Shown here: piece by piece, positions 33,770 to 42,581 of the stretch | Layout of the letters: each line of letters opens with the position of its first letter | How positions within the stretch are numbered: position 1 is the first letter of the stretch | NCBI RefSeq assembly: GCF_022213065.1 | Contig: NZ_JAKLJA010000025.1 | Span: forward strand, 1-64,000 | Source: Paraburkholderia tagetis | Lineage (GTDB): Bacteria > Pseudomonadota > Gammaproteobacteria > Burkholderiales > Burkholderiaceae | DNA: 64,000 nucleotides | Reading direction: 5' to 3' | Translations under genes and position numbers: made by a program | Notes under the pieces: model-generated | The model's input: only the letters and a program-made list of their open reading frames with translations | Told to the model about the DNA's origin: nothing | The model's database searches: none

Positions 33770-35083
33770 ATGTCAGATTCCGTCTGGTATCTGCTGTCCG
33801 GCCTGCTGCTCATCACCATGGTGGTGGCGGGGGCCACGCTTGCACGCCTGCTGGTGAGCAGCGCGACGATCTATCTGTGCGTCGGTTACGTCGTGGGCCC
33901 AGGAGGTCTGAATCTGATCGTGCCCGACCCGCTGCATCATGCCGATGTGATCGGTCGGGTCGCGGAAGTCGCGTTGCTGATTTCGCTGTTTACCGTCGGG
34001 CTGCGCATGGGCGTTCCGATCCTCGACCGAAGATGGATGGTTCCGTTGCGTCTCGCGTTTGTCTCGATGGCGATTACGGTGGGCCTGATCGCAGCGCTCG
34101 GAATGTGGGGGTTGGGATTGCCTTTGGGCGCAGCGGTGCTCCTCGGCGGCATTCTGGCGCCCACGGACCCCGTTCTCGCCTCCGGCGTGCAGACCGAGCG
34201 CGGTACGGATCCGGATCAATTGCGTTTCAGCCTTGCTGGCGAAGGGGCATTGAACGACGGCACCGCGTTTCCGTTCGTGACGCTGGGGTTGGCGTTACTG
34301 GCGCGGCATGACGGCGCCTCGTTCAGTCTCTGGCGCTGGCTGGCACTGGACCTGATATGGGCGAGCGCGGGCGGGGTGTTGGTCGGTGCAGTGCTCGGCG
34401 CCCTCATCGGCCGACTTGTCGTTTATCTGCGTACGCGGCATTCTCAGGCCGTCGGCCTGGATGAATTCCTGTCGCTCGGCGTGATCGCCGTCGCCTATGG
34501 CGTGGCGCAACTGTGCCACGCCTCGGGGTTTCTGGCCGTTTTTGCTGCGGGCCTGGCTTTTCAGCGGGTGGAGGACAAGCCTCAGGCCGGTACAGTGTCC
34601 CTCGGTGCCGCGCCCGGTGCAGAAGGTCATGCGTATGGCGTGAGAGCGACGCACTCGCATCATGCCAGCGCAGTCATGACGGGCGCGGTGCGGGCGTTCA
34701 ACGCTCAACTCGAACGCCTTGCTGAGCTTACGGTCGTCTCGCTGGTCGGTGCGCTGCTTCCTTATGCCATCGCGTGGGGCGCGCTATGGTGGTTCATTCC
34801 GATGATGTTCGTGCTGGTGCGTCCTGCCGCTGTCATGGTCGGAACGCTCGGTGTGGCTAGCGCGGGACGTGCGCGCGCGATGGTGTCGTGGTTCGGAATA
34901 CGTGGAATCGGCTCCGTGTTTTATTTGATGTTCGCGATTCGTCACGGCGTAAGCGAACCGCTGGCAACGCAGTTGATCACGCTGACGCTCGCGATGGTTT
35001 CTGCGTCCATCTTTGCGCACGGGATGTCGATACGGCCATTGATGAAATGGTATGGGCGGCGCCCTGCGTCGCTGGAGGGGTGA
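33770..35083 (+). CDS. cation:proton antiporter (CPA1/NhaP type)
   Basis: 437 residues with about 11-12 hydrophobic segments, an inner-membrane Na+(K+)/H+ exchanger. The CPA1 signatures are present: APTDPVLASGVQTE (about 128-141, ion-binding Asp) and GEGALNDGTAFP (about 158-169). A His-rich insert (AEGHAYGVRATHSHHASA, about 283-300) lies in a loop before the last segments and could be a pH or metal sensor; that is inference. The end is basic (KWYGRRPASLEG). No strong ribosome binding site is visible before the ATG at 33770. Confidence 0.87.
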   Translation: MSDSVWYLLSGLLLITMVVAGATLARLLVSSATIYLCVGYVVGPGGLNLIVPDPLHHADVIGRVAEVALLISLFTVGLRMGVPILDRRWMVPLRLAFVSMAITVGLIAALGMWGLGLPLGAAVLLGGILAPTDPVLASGVQTERGTDPDQLRFSLAGEGALNDGTAFPFVTLGLALLARHDGASFSLWRWLALDLIWASAGGVLVGAVLGALIGRLVVYLRTRHSQAVGLDEFLSLGVIAVAYGVAQLCHASGFLAVFAAGLAFQRVEDKPQAGTVSLGAAPGAEGHAYGVRATHSHHASAVMTGAVRAFNAQLERLAELTVVSLVGALLPYAIAWGALWWFIPMMFVLVRPAAVMVGTLGVASAGRARAMVSWFGIRGIGSVFYLMFAIRHGVSEPLATQLITLTLAMVSASIFAHGMSIRPLMKWYGRRPASLEG

Positions 35084-35115
35084 TGCCGGCACCGATCCGT
35101 GCGATCGGCAGCGTC

Positions 35116-35259
35116 CTATTTCTTCTTTTCGGGTTTGTGGGTCAGCGTGATTTTCGATGTTGCCGCCGATGCTCTTTCTACAACTGGGGACAGCAGTTTT
35201 TTCGGCTGTTTCGGTTTTCTTGCTTCACGGTTACCGCGTAATTGACCCTTTGCCATCAT
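35116..35259 (-). CDS. small Lys/Arg-rich protein, 47 aa (MAKG family, copy 1)
   Basis: Read from ATGATG at 35259-35254 with GGGAG 4 bases upstream. The product starts (M)MAKGQLRGNREARKPKQPKK and ends THKPEKKK; very basic, probably nucleic-acid binding. A paralogue on the plus strand at 57258 begins MAKGWLRSNREAKKPKQPEK. Conservation of about 20 N-terminal residues in two places supports it. Confidence 0.65.
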   Translation of the reverse strand: MMAKGQLRGNREARKPKQPKKLLSPVVERASAATSKITLTHKPEKKK

Positions 35260-35493
35260 ATTTCTCCCGTTATTTCAGTCGCGGAAAGCAACTATCATAT
35301 CGGCTATTCTGGGCGCATTGGAGGACGTTGTCGCTATCTATTTTTGTCAAGACGACGGGACTGGCGTAGTCCGACGGACCGGCGCGTTATCGAGGAGGGA
35401 TCGCCCCCGGCGGCTTCTTTCGGCAAGCGTTCGCCGACGTATCTCACGTCGTCGTCGGTGCTGAGCGCGCACGGCCAATATGCCGGCAACGCG

Positions 35494-35535
35494 GTACGGT
35501 ATCGTACCGACGCTCAATGCGATCACGCGCATCGT
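35494..35535 (+). promoter_or_regulatory. island palindrome promoter of the slipin gene (site 16)
   Basis: Core GTACG-GTAT-CGTAC followed by CGACG (35494-35507; with flanks CGGTACGGTATCGTACCG), hexamer CATCGT at 35530-35535; leader about 105 bases to the ATG at 35647. Confidence 0.7.
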
Positions 35536-35742
35536 TTGCTGTGTATCCCTGGCTCTCGCGATCAGGGTGTTGCGACGGCCGAGTGTGGATTGATCGAGCC
35601 GAATTGTCCGAAATGACATTGCGCAGTTCGTGGAGGCATTACCATCATGAGTCCGGTCACACTACTTCTGTCCACCGTCTTCCTGCTCGCTGCGATTGCC
35701 TCTGGCGCGTTCGTCAACCTGTATATCGGCATCGGCCTCTTA

Positions 35743-36599
35743 GAAGGTGTTATGAACTTTCGGCCAGACCTGGTACCCTGGCGGGATGAAGAAACGCAGG
35801 CCCTACCCAACGGATGTATCGGATGAAGAGTGGTACTTCGCCGCTCCGTACCTGACATTGATGAACCAGGACGCGCCTCAGCGTCGCTACGAATTGCGCG
35901 AGATGTTCAACGCCTTGCGCTGGATTGTCCGCGCGGGTGCACCGTGGCGTCTGCTGCCCAATGACTTTCCGCCGTGGGAGACGGTCTACCAGCAGACGCA
36001 GCGCTGGATTCAGGCAGGCTGTTTCGAGGCCATGGTAAATGACCTGCGTTCGATTATCCGGGTGGCGCAGGATCGCCGGGGTCAACCCAGTGCAGTCATC
36101 CTCGACGGCCGCACGCTGCAGTCGACGTGCGAGAGCGGTCCACGCGCAGGCTATGACGGGTACAAGCGCAAGAAAGGCAGCAAGGTGCACATGGCGGTGG
36201 ATACGTTGGGGCAACTGCTTGCGGTTCATGTGACGCCGGCCAACGAACAGGAGCGTGCACAGGTCGGAGAACTGGCGCGACAGGTCCAGCAGGCGACGGG
36301 GCAGACAGTGAGAATCGCGTTCGCTGACCAGGGCTACACCGGCGAAGAGCCTGCAGAGGCCGCGCGCGATGAAGGCATCGAGCTTCAGGTGGTCAGGTTG
36401 CCGGAGGCGAAAAAGGGCTTTGTACTGTTGCCGCGTCGCTGGGTGGTGGAGCGCAGCTTCGGCTGGCTCAACCGCTTCCGCCGACTGGCCAGAGATTACG
36501 AGCGATTGCCCGAAACATTGGCTGGTCTGCATTTCGTCGTGTTCTCCGTGCTTATGCTCGTCCACTTTGCAGCCCTTAGCAAAAGTGCATAACACCTTC
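35743..36599 (+). mobile_element. IS5-family (IS427-type) element inside the slipin gene
   Basis: 857 bp with perfect terminal inverted repeats GAAGGTGTTATG / CATAACACCTTC and a 2-bp TA target duplication (35741-35742 and 36600-36601). Removing the element and one TA restores the slipin reading frame exactly. Intact ends, intact transposase and intact target site imply a recent insertion. Confidence 0.92.
35786..36592 (+). CDS. IS5-family transposase (IS427 type)
   Basis: 268 residues. The N-terminal DUF4096-type domain (YPTDVSDEEWYFAAPYL, then ELREMFNALRWIVRAGAPWR) is followed by the DDE core: VILDGRTLQSTCESG (about 108-122), IAFADQGYTGEE (about 176-187) and RRWVVERSFGWLNRFRRLAR (about 214-233), giving D, D, E. 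Complete single frame, probably active. Same polarity as the slipin gene it splits. Confidence 0.92.
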   Translation: MKKRRPYPTDVSDEEWYFAAPYLTLMNQDAPQRRYELREMFNALRWIVRAGAPWRLLPNDFPPWETVYQQTQRWIQAGCFEAMVNDLRSIIRVAQDRRGQPSAVILDGRTLQSTCESGPRAGYDGYKRKKGSKVHMAVDTLGQLLAVHVTPANEQERAQVGELARQVQQATGQTVRIAFADQGYTGEEPAEAARDEGIELQVVRLPEAKKGFVLLPRRWVVERSFGWLNRFRRLARDYERLPETLAGLHFVVFSVLMLVHFAALSKSA

Positions 36600-37489
36600 T
36601 AGTCATTGCTGTCCTGATCGCAATGTCCGTCAGGGTTGCCAACGTATGGGAGAAGTTCGTCATCCTGCGTATTGGGAAACTGCAGAGCGTGAAGGGAGCG
36701 GGGTTCTTCATGATCATCCCTGTTCTGGATAACATCGTTGCAGTCATTGACGAACGCATCCAGACGACCGCTTTCAACGCCGAACAGGCCCTGACCAAGG
36801 ATACGGTGCCGGTCAATGTCGATGCAATCATCTTCTGGCACGTCTGCGACGCCAAAATGGCAGCACTGGCGATTACCGACTATCGCCAGGCAATCGATCG
36901 CGTCGCTCAGACAACGTTGCGGGAGCTGATCGGTGCCTCGATGCTGGCTACGCTACTTTCCGATCGAACGGCAGCGGACACCCATCTGAGAGATGAGATC
37001 GGGGCCAAGACAGCCCAATGGGGCATCGCCGTCGGTTCGGTCGAAATTCGCGACGTAGCGATCCCGGTTGCGTTGCAGGATGCGATGTCTCGTCAGGCAC
37101 AGGCCGAGCGCGAAAAGCAGGCGCGCGTCATTCTGGGGTCCGCAGAGGCCGCGATCGCCTCGAACTTTGTCGAAGCCGCGAGAGTGTACGAATCACAGTC
37201 GGGCGCGCTACAGCTTCGGGCGATGAATATTATCTACGAGACGACGAAGGAACGCGGGGCGACCATTCTCATGCCGACGTCGATGGTCGACAGTCTGAAT
37301 CCCGCGCTGGCGGTGGCGATTGCCGGACGTGATCTTGGCGGGGCGCCTGTGATGCCGCTGAAGACTGCGGCGTAGCCAGAGCGGCCGGTCGACGCGATCA
37401 GGGCCAACGCTAGCGCGATCCCGTTGAATCTCTGAAATCTTCACAAGTGAATCGTGCTTAAACGTGCTTTGTGGAACGAGGAGCGAAAA

Positions 37490-37648
37490 ATGTCATTAGG
37501 AACCGTACTTTTGGTTATTGTGGTCCTGTTGCTGGTTGGCGCATTCCCAACTTGGCGATATAGCAACGGGTGGGGTTATGGCCCGAGCGGCTTTCTGGGA
37601 CTCGCGCTGGTCGTAGTGGTCGTCCTGTTGCTGTTGGGACGGTTGTGA
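37490..37648 (+). CDS. DUF3309-family membrane protein, 52 aa
   Basis: MSLGTVLLVIVVLLLVGAFP is followed by TWRYSNGWGYGPSGFLGLAL and a second hydrophobic helix ending LLLLGRL, the DUF3309 hallmark. GAGGAG precedes the ATG by 7 bases. It lies 114 bases downstream of the slipin gene; polarity effects of the IS may reduce its expression. A truncated relative begins at 61279. Confidence 0.85.
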   Translation: MSLGTVLLVIVVLLLVGAFPTWRYSNGWGYGPSGFLGLALVVVVVLLLLGRL

Positions 37649-37754
37649 GTTGCACGATGCTGCTTGCCTGTTGACAAGGCACGGGGCGGATGGCCGTAGC
37701 GCCCGGATCGTGTCTGGTGCGACCGTGCAATACCGATCAAAGCAAGGAGCCATC

Positions 37755-37976
37755 ATTCTGGTCTCGTTTCAATCGGCCGCCTCGGCTGATGTCCTGATGC
37801 TCAGGGATCTCGCGCAGTATCTGCTGGGGCTCGTTGGCAAGCGGCTTGATACACGCGGGGTAATCCTGCATGACGAACTGCCTTGTGCCATCAGCCGCCT
37901 TGAAGCGGCTATCTCGGACGACAAAAAAGCGGAGATTGCGCTCGAATCGTTGCAGTACTTCCACGAGCGCGGCTAG
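37755..37976 (+). CDS. DUF1840-family protein, probable ATT start
   Basis: 73 residues matching DUF1840: ILVSFQSAASADVLMLRDLA, YLLGLVGKRLDTRGVILHDE, LPCAISRLEAAISDDKK. AAGGAG at 37744-37749 is 5 bases before ATT at 37755, and family proteins begin at exactly this residue (usually M-L-V-T-F). The nearest upstream in-frame ATG (37650) would add 35 residues unlike the family and has no ribosome binding site. So either ATT is used or the gene has lost its start. Confidence 0.65.
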   Translation: MLVSFQSAASADVLMLRDLAQYLLGLVGKRLDTRGVILHDELPCAISRLEAAISDDKKAEIALESLQYFHERG

Positions 37977-38082
37977 GAATCGCGCAGTGGACTTTCGCAG
38001 CGAGCGTGGCCGTTTCTCGACATGCTGCGTGAAGCCCGCAAACAGAATGAAGACATCATCTGGGGGCCGTAGACGCCGCGTT

Positions 38083-38124
38083 GCGGTGTGCGGTGTGCGG
38101 CGTGCGGCGTGCGGCGTGCGGTGA
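38083..38124 (+). repeat. heptanucleotide tandem repeat, 6 units
   Basis: Six units of GCGGYGT (GCGGTGT twice, GCGGCGT three times, then GCGGTGA). Intergenic, between the DUF1840 gene and the convergent zinc-ribbon gene. A unit of 7 is a likely slippage substrate. Confidence 0.9.
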
Positions 38125-38280
38125 GCAGTACCTCGTCCGTTGCGCTTGAACTGAGTACGTCTGCGGTGCTTCGATGAGGTTCCCGCTTGCGCCTTCAATC
38201 AATCTGGAGTCGTTGCGGCTCTGTCGCGGTGAGGATGACGGCGGATTTGCGCCAAAATTGCACCGCAACCCGCAAAAGGA

Positions 38281-39126
38281 CTACAGGTCGCCGTCGGCGC
38301 CGGCTGGATCAAATCTCCCTGAGGAGTCCGCTCCGTGCTCGGCGAGGGCGCGCGAGCGCAACTTCCGCGCCTCGCGGCTCGACCCGTCGACGCTCAGAGC
38401 GTGACCCGCGCTATTCCACGCGCAAGCCCATTGTCCCTCGCGCGCGCAAAGCCGTGCGCTGCCAAGCAGCGAGTCACGCTCCTGTTCTCGCGTAGCCAGT
38501 TCGGCCCGTATCTGCTGCGCCTCGTCGTTGCCGGGTTGCTCGGCAAGTGCGGCCATGATGGCCCTGCGTGCCGGCCAAAGACTGTTCCTGTCGAGGCTTG
38601 CGCGCGCACGGGCGAGACTTCTGGCTACGTCGGTGCGCGCGCTTGTGTTGCTTTTGCGCGCATAGGCGCCGTCGGAAAGATCGCTTTGGGTAGCGGCGTA
38701 TTGCCCGGCACTATGCCGATGTGCCGCGCTGAAAGACGCCGGCAACGAATGATGCGGCGGCATGGATGCGGCCGCCGGCTGCGCGGTGCTCTGCGCAAGC
38801 TGGTCGGCTGGCGGAGCCGCAAGCACTTGCGGCTGCCCGAGCACGGGCCCCTGGAACACCTGAACTTCGGGGGTCCGTTCCCGTTGATCGTGATGCGAGA
38901 TCCCGTACGCGGTGAATACGAGCGCAAACACGGCCGCACTGCAGAAAGCATAGTAGGGCGTTAGCGAGTGATGCGCGGCAGCTTCGCTTGATGCCGCTCC
39001 CCGAGAAGTCTCGGCCTGCTGGTTCGCGCCGCACTCCGGACAAAATTTCATGGACCCAGTGAGCCTGGTCCCACAGCAGGGACACTGCCGCGAATCAGGG
39101 TCACCTCGGCGAGGTTGATTGAACAT
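38281..39126 (-). CDS. zinc-ribbon membrane protein, 281 aa
   Basis: An N-terminal zinc ribbon (CPCCGTRLTGSMKFCPECG, residues about 16-34, four Cys) precedes one transmembrane helix (about 58-78, YYAFCSAAVFALVFTAYG). The extracytoplasmic part has a Gln/Pro/Ala-rich linker and a C-terminal helical, TPR-like region (LARARASLDRNSLWPARRAI, ARLCAREGQWACAWNSAGHA). The architecture resembles cytoplasmic Zn-ribbon anchored proteins of Burkholderia with unknown function. The ATG at 39126 has no clear ribosome binding site. Confidence 0.7.
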   Translation of the reverse strand: MFNQPRRGDPDSRQCPCCGTRLTGSMKFCPECGANQQAETSRGAASSEAAAHHSLTPYYAFCSAAVFALVFTAYGISHHDQRERTPEVQVFQGPVLGQPQVLAAPPADQLAQSTAQPAAASMPPHHSLPASFSAAHRHSAGQYAATQSDLSDGAYARKSNTSARTDVARSLARARASLDRNSLWPARRAIMAALAEQPGNDEAQQIRAELATREQERDSLLGSARLCAREGQWACAWNSAGHALSVDGSSREARKLRSRALAEHGADSSGRFDPAGADGDL

Positions 39127-39557
39127 TGGAAGGCTACAACTTCGATAGATTCAGACGACTGCCGCTGTCTGCGGGCGCATCGCAGCGGGTGATGAGGTGG
39201 CACGAAATCGGTGCCGAATATCGCGGATTACCGGATGGTGGAAGAAAGCGTTGCCTTGAATATGGACTACTTCGCCGCGGAGATCAATCAGCGGATCCGC
39301 CAGGACGGTGGACCCAGTCCGGGGTCTCGACGTCGGCGCGGATGACTACCTTGCGAAGTATTCGGGCTTTCCGAATTGCTTGCCCGTTGGCGTGCGTTGA
39401 ACTCCTGCCAGACGGCTTGGGCGCGATGCCTGTTTACCTTAATGCGCGGCTAAAAGAACCGTACTAACACACGTGATCGGCAAGCTTTTCTTCAATCAGA
39501 AGATAGTCAAACATCTCGTTCGAACCGTGCCATCCAGCCCTGTGCAGTGGAGTTCAC
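39127..39557. other. gene debris including a response-regulator fragment
   Basis: On the plus strand at about 39315-39400 the reading GLDVGADDYLAKYSGFPN, then in the next frame ELLARWRA, is the receiver-domain end of an OmpR-type response regulator (compare LDxGADDYLxKPF). About 39210-39290 reads VEESVALNMDYFAAEINQRI, which also looks like coding sequence of a different, unidentified gene. Both are fragments. Confidence 0.5.
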
Positions 39558-40850
39558 ATGCAAACCAACCTCACGCCCCCGTCCGTGCCGGTTCGCAAGG
39601 CCAGCCCCTGGCTCGAGAAATTAGGACCCGGGGTGATCACGGGTGCAGCCGACGACGACCCGAGCGGCATTGCCACCTACTCGCAGGCTGGCGCGGCGTT
39701 CGGCTACAACATCCTCTGGACGGTCTTGCTCACCTACCCGCTGATGGTCGCTATCCAGAGCATCAGCGCGAGGATCGGACGGGTCAGCGGCCACGGGCTC
39801 GCGACCAACATCCGGCGTCACTATCCCGTGTGGCTCCTCTACAGCGCGGTGATACTGCTGCTCGTGGCCAATACGATCAATATTGCCGCCGATCTCACCG
39901 CCATGGGCGCGGCCGTCAATCTGATCGTGGGCGGCCCCACGCGTCTGTGTACGGTCGGACTCGCCGTGTTTTCCCTTGTCCTGCAGGTTTTCGTCCCCTA
40001 CAAGGTGTATGTCCGGGTACTCAAGTGGCTCACGCTCGCGCTGTTCGCGTATGTGGGCGTCGTGTTTGCCGTCAGGATTACCTGGCCGACCGTCGCGATC
40101 CGGACTGTGCTTCCTCATCTGTCGTGGAGCAGTGTCTATCTCACGACCGTCGTCGCGGTGTTCGGTACGACAATCAGCCCCTATCTCTTCTTCTGGCAAG
40201 CCTCGGAAGAGGTGGAGGAGTTACAGGCGGCGCCCGATCAACATGCGCTGAAGAAGGCGCCCTGGCAAGCCCTGGTGAACCTGCGGCGTATTGGCTCCGA
40301 TACGCGGATCGGCATGGCCTTCTCGAACGTGATAGCTTTCTTCATCATTCTCACCACCGCCGCGACCCTGCATGCGCATAACGTGACCGATATCCAGACG
40401 TCGTCGCAGGCCGCCTCTGCACTCAAACCGATCGCGGGGCAATTTGCCTTTTTGCTCTTCAGCCTTGGCGTCGTCGGCACGGGACTGCTTGCGTTGCCGG
40501 TTCTTGCGGGATCGGCCGCCTATGCGATGGCGGGAGCGTTCCGGTGGAGAAACAGCCTGGAACTCGAACCACGGCTTGCCAGGGGGTTCTACGCAATCAT
40601 CGTGCTTGCCACCATGGTGGGCCTCGCGCTCGGATTCACGTCGATCGAACCGATCAAGGCGCTCTTCTGGAGTGCCGTCATCAACGGCGTGACGGCTGTC
40701 CCGATCATAGTGCTCATGATGAAGATGGCCAGCCATAAGGATGTGATGGGAAAGCTTACCGTGTCGGGCAGCCTCCGGCTGGTGGGCTGGCTCGCGACCG
40801 GCGTGATGGGTGTGGCGGTAGCAGGAATGTTGATACTTCTGGCGGTTTAG
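39558..40850 (+). CDS. NRAMP-family divalent metal transporter
   Basis: 430 residues, about 11 hydrophobic segments. The first helix carries GVITGAADDDPSGIATYSQA (about 30-49) where classical Mn/Fe NRAMPs have DPGN; the metal-binding Asp is kept but Asn is replaced by Gly. Segment 6 region (VVAVFGTTISPYLFFWQASE, about 198-217) lacks the MPH motif of MntH. It therefore belongs to the non-canonical NRAMP branch, whose substrate could be Mg2+ or another divalent ion rather than Mn2+; that is inference. A charged loop EEVEELQAAPDQHALKKAPW follows. GTGGAG is upstream of the ATG. Confidence 0.85.
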   Translation: MQTNLTPPSVPVRKASPWLEKLGPGVITGAADDDPSGIATYSQAGAAFGYNILWTVLLTYPLMVAIQSISARIGRVSGHGLATNIRRHYPVWLLYSAVILLLVANTINIAADLTAMGAAVNLIVGGPTRLCTVGLAVFSLVLQVFVPYKVYVRVLKWLTLALFAYVGVVFAVRITWPTVAIRTVLPHLSWSSVYLTTVVAVFGTTISPYLFFWQASEEVEELQAAPDQHALKKAPWQALVNLRRIGSDTRIGMAFSNVIAFFIILTTAATLHAHNVTDIQTSSQAASALKPIAGQFAFLLFSLGVVGTGLLALPVLAGSAAYAMAGAFRWRNSLELEPRLARGFYAIIVLATMVGLALGFTSIEPIKALFWSAVINGVTAVPIIVLMMKMASHKDVMGKLTVSGSLRLVGWLATGVMGVAVAGMLILLAV

Positions 40851-41366
40851 CAATCGGCCGGAGGGCGCGCTATCGCGATACCGGTGTCTGAGATATCGGC
40901 GTCGCGGCCGCCCGCGATGGGGGCGGCCGCTTGTCCCCAGGAAACGGCCGCTTTCGATAAAGGAACGGCCATATCACGAGGGCGCAGAGCGTGTATTCGA
41001 CAAGTTCGCATCAGGTGAGGCCCTACACGTCCAACTTCCTCTCGCTCATCCACTGGACAATTGCCGGATCCTGATGGGAGAAGACGCCATCCACCAACGG
41101 CACTGCGACGCTTCGCAGCCGCAGTTCGCGAGTGGGCCGAATGCAACGTGAAAGACAGATCGCCGGCGTGTAGACCTCGACGACTGTTGACTATCGGGAA
41201 GCCGGCGTCCAGACAAACGGCACGGGACGACTGGCAACATCGATCCCCTGACGCAATAGGCGCCGCAGCCTGACACGTCGTGTCAAGGACATTGGCCGCC
41301 AGCGTACCGACGTTGGATGCTGGACGTGCGAGGATGAACTTTGACAGAAGCACTTGCGCGACTACG
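40851..41366. other. no gene; weak island palindrome half-site
   Basis: No supported gene. At about 41294-41310 GCC-AGCGTACCGACG matches only the right half of the island palindrome and lies 60 bases before the 41367 gene. Confidence 0.4.
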
Positions 41367-41813
41367 ATGAAAAAGGCCACCTTCAACACGCTAACCGTGC
41401 TCACGGCGTTGAGCGTGGGACTTCCTTCAGTCCTGTGCCATGCCTATGCGCTCGATCCACAACTCGACTGTAAATTGAGCGCGCACGAATTCATAGCGCC
41501 GCTTCTGCAAGACCAGTCTATCGACAGGAAGCCAATGCGCATTGAAGCGAACTCGATCAACGCATTTCGACCAGCACACAGCAGTAATTTGACGGCATTC
41601 GGTTTTCGCGTCTATGCCGTCTTTGGGTATGAACAAGACGATGCGATATTCAAACAGGGAAGCGGCCAGCCGATTACGGCCTCCGCATACGGAGTGGTAG
41701 TAAGCGGCCCTGCCGAGGCAGTCAAGGCACGTGTGCGCCAAGCGGGTAGCGACGCCATTATTCATGAAGTGATTCCACTTCTGCTTACAGCCGTTTTCTG
41801 CGGCGGCCATTGA
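41367..41813 (+). CDS. secreted hypothetical protein, 148 aa
   Basis: The ATG at 41367 opens a Sec signal peptide (KKATFNTLTVLTALSVGLPS, cleavage probably after HAYA). The mature part begins LDPQLDCKLSAHEFIAPLL and contains FGFRVYAVFGYEQDDAIFKQ and ITASAYGVVVSGPAEAVKAR, alternating strands of an alpha/beta periplasmic domain with two Cys. I do not recognise the family. The ribosome binding site is weak. Confidence 0.65.
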   Translation: MKKATFNTLTVLTALSVGLPSVLCHAYALDPQLDCKLSAHEFIAPLLQDQSIDRKPMRIEANSINAFRPAHSSNLTAFGFRVYAVFGYEQDDAIFKQGSGQPITASAYGVVVSGPAEAVKARVRQAGSDAIIHEVIPLLLTAVFCGGH

Positions 41814-42031
41814 ACCGGAACCCTCACCTGTGTTTCGCCCGCAATGTTTTCCTGCGTGATTCTCCTTTGTGCAGGATCGAGCCCGATTGTCCGGTCGAAA
41901 GCCGTGCAAATCCAGATCGAACCATCAACACCACGACGCTTTCTGATTCGGTCCGGCAAGGGGCCGCTGAGTATTCGCAAAGTGGTCCGACGGAACTCCG
42001 CCGGCCAGCTTTTCAACCTCCTGCCCACGTC

Positions 42032-42106
42032 TTATCTCAATCCGAAATAACCCAGCACAAACAAAACGATGACTACAGCTCCAACAAGCCAGACGATGTT
42101 GTACAT
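42032..42106 (-). CDS. 24-aa membrane microprotein, copy 1
   Basis: ATG at 42106 with AAGGAGCG 5 bases upstream. The product starts MYNIVWLVGAVVIVLFVLG and ends FGLR: one transmembrane helix and little else. Its twin at 62123-62197 differs by a single residue (Asn for Tyr at position 2) with several silent differences, so the protein sequence is under selection. Both have a leader of about 200 bases with a CCGTACAGAC half-palindrome and GAACGT hexamer. Confidence 0.75.
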   Translation of the reverse strand: MYNIVWLVGAVVIVLFVLGYFGLR

Positions 42107-42301
42107 GACGCGCTCCTTATAAGTTCACAACCCGAGCAGTTAGCGTCGCGTGGGGCGCAGCCCACAGGCGACACGCTCCTGTACATCCAGCTTTCTGTCT
42201 CAACGAAGATCTGCTGAATTGTTCCAGTGACTGACTGTTCCGCGCATGCAAGCCTTGCAGCGGCAAGCACGGAATGTCCAGTGCGTGCAGGTTGTGACGC
42301 T

Positions 42302-42343
42302 ACGTTCTCACCTGCGGCAAGACAGGTCTGTACGGTAGCGATC
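42302..42343 (-). promoter_or_regulatory. island palindrome promoter of microprotein 1 (weak left arm)
   Basis: Minus strand GATCG-CTAC-CGTAC followed by AGACC (42330-42343), hexamer GAACGT at 42302-42307 in the -41.5 place. The twin gene's promoter at 61885-61926 keeps the same right arm and hexamer. Confidence 0.5.
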
Positions 42344-42581
42344 AACGTTCTTGGCTCAGCGCTTCAATTTCTGTTCGCTGGCTTACCGGGATGAGCGCCA
42401 TCGGGTGCAGCCGTGTTCCGGTTTGTTCCGCTGCCGAATCCGGGTCCCCGGTGAGCACTCGCAGATCGAAATACTCGACAGGATTGGTGATCGGAAACGG
42501 CAGCACATTTGCACCAGGCAGTAACGCCGTTTTCTGATACTCGATAATTTCGCCGATAAACTGTACGTTCGCTCGCGGCAC
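42342..42581 (-). CDS. doubtful hypothetical protein, 79 aa
   Basis: The reading from a GTG at 42581 (VQFIGEIIEYQKTALLPGAN, NPVEYFDLRVLTGDPDSAAE) looks protein-like in composition, but it lacks a ribosome binding site and upstream ATGs are in another frame. It could be a gene with a lost start or a fragment. Confidence 0.35.
   Translation of the reverse strand: MPRANVQFIGEIIEYQKTALLPGANVLPFPITNPVEYFDLRVLTGDPDSAAEQTGTRLHPMALIPVSQRTEIEALSQER

Larger units (their letters stand above)
35647..37375 (+). pseudogene. SPFH/slipin (stomatin-like) protein, interrupted by an IS
   Basis: The N-terminal membrane anchor (MSPVTLLLSTVFLLAAIASG...) is encoded at 35647-35742 and the rest resumes at 36602 in the same frame. 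Without the 857-bp insert and one TA, the gene encodes about 289 residues. The SPFH domain reads VANVWEKFVILRIGKLQSVK, GFFMIIPVLDNIVAVIDERI, TKDTVPVNVDAIIFWHV and YRQAIDRVAQTTLRELIGAS, followed by the helical flotillin-like part QAQAEREKQARVILGSAEAA. Slipins scaffold membrane microdomains and partner NfeD proteases; no nfeD is adjacent. A fragment starting at the ATG at 36623 could still be made but would lack the anchor. GGAGG precedes the first ATG. Confidence 0.88.

Noticed and set aside
38083..38124. Possible CRISPR-like array
   Set aside because: Units are 7 bp, contiguous, without spacers; a simple tandem repeat.
37737..38198. Minus-strand 153-codon reading over DUF1840 and the heptamer repeat
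   Set aside because: Antisense to a recognised family, with a repeat-derived His/Arg/Thr stretch.
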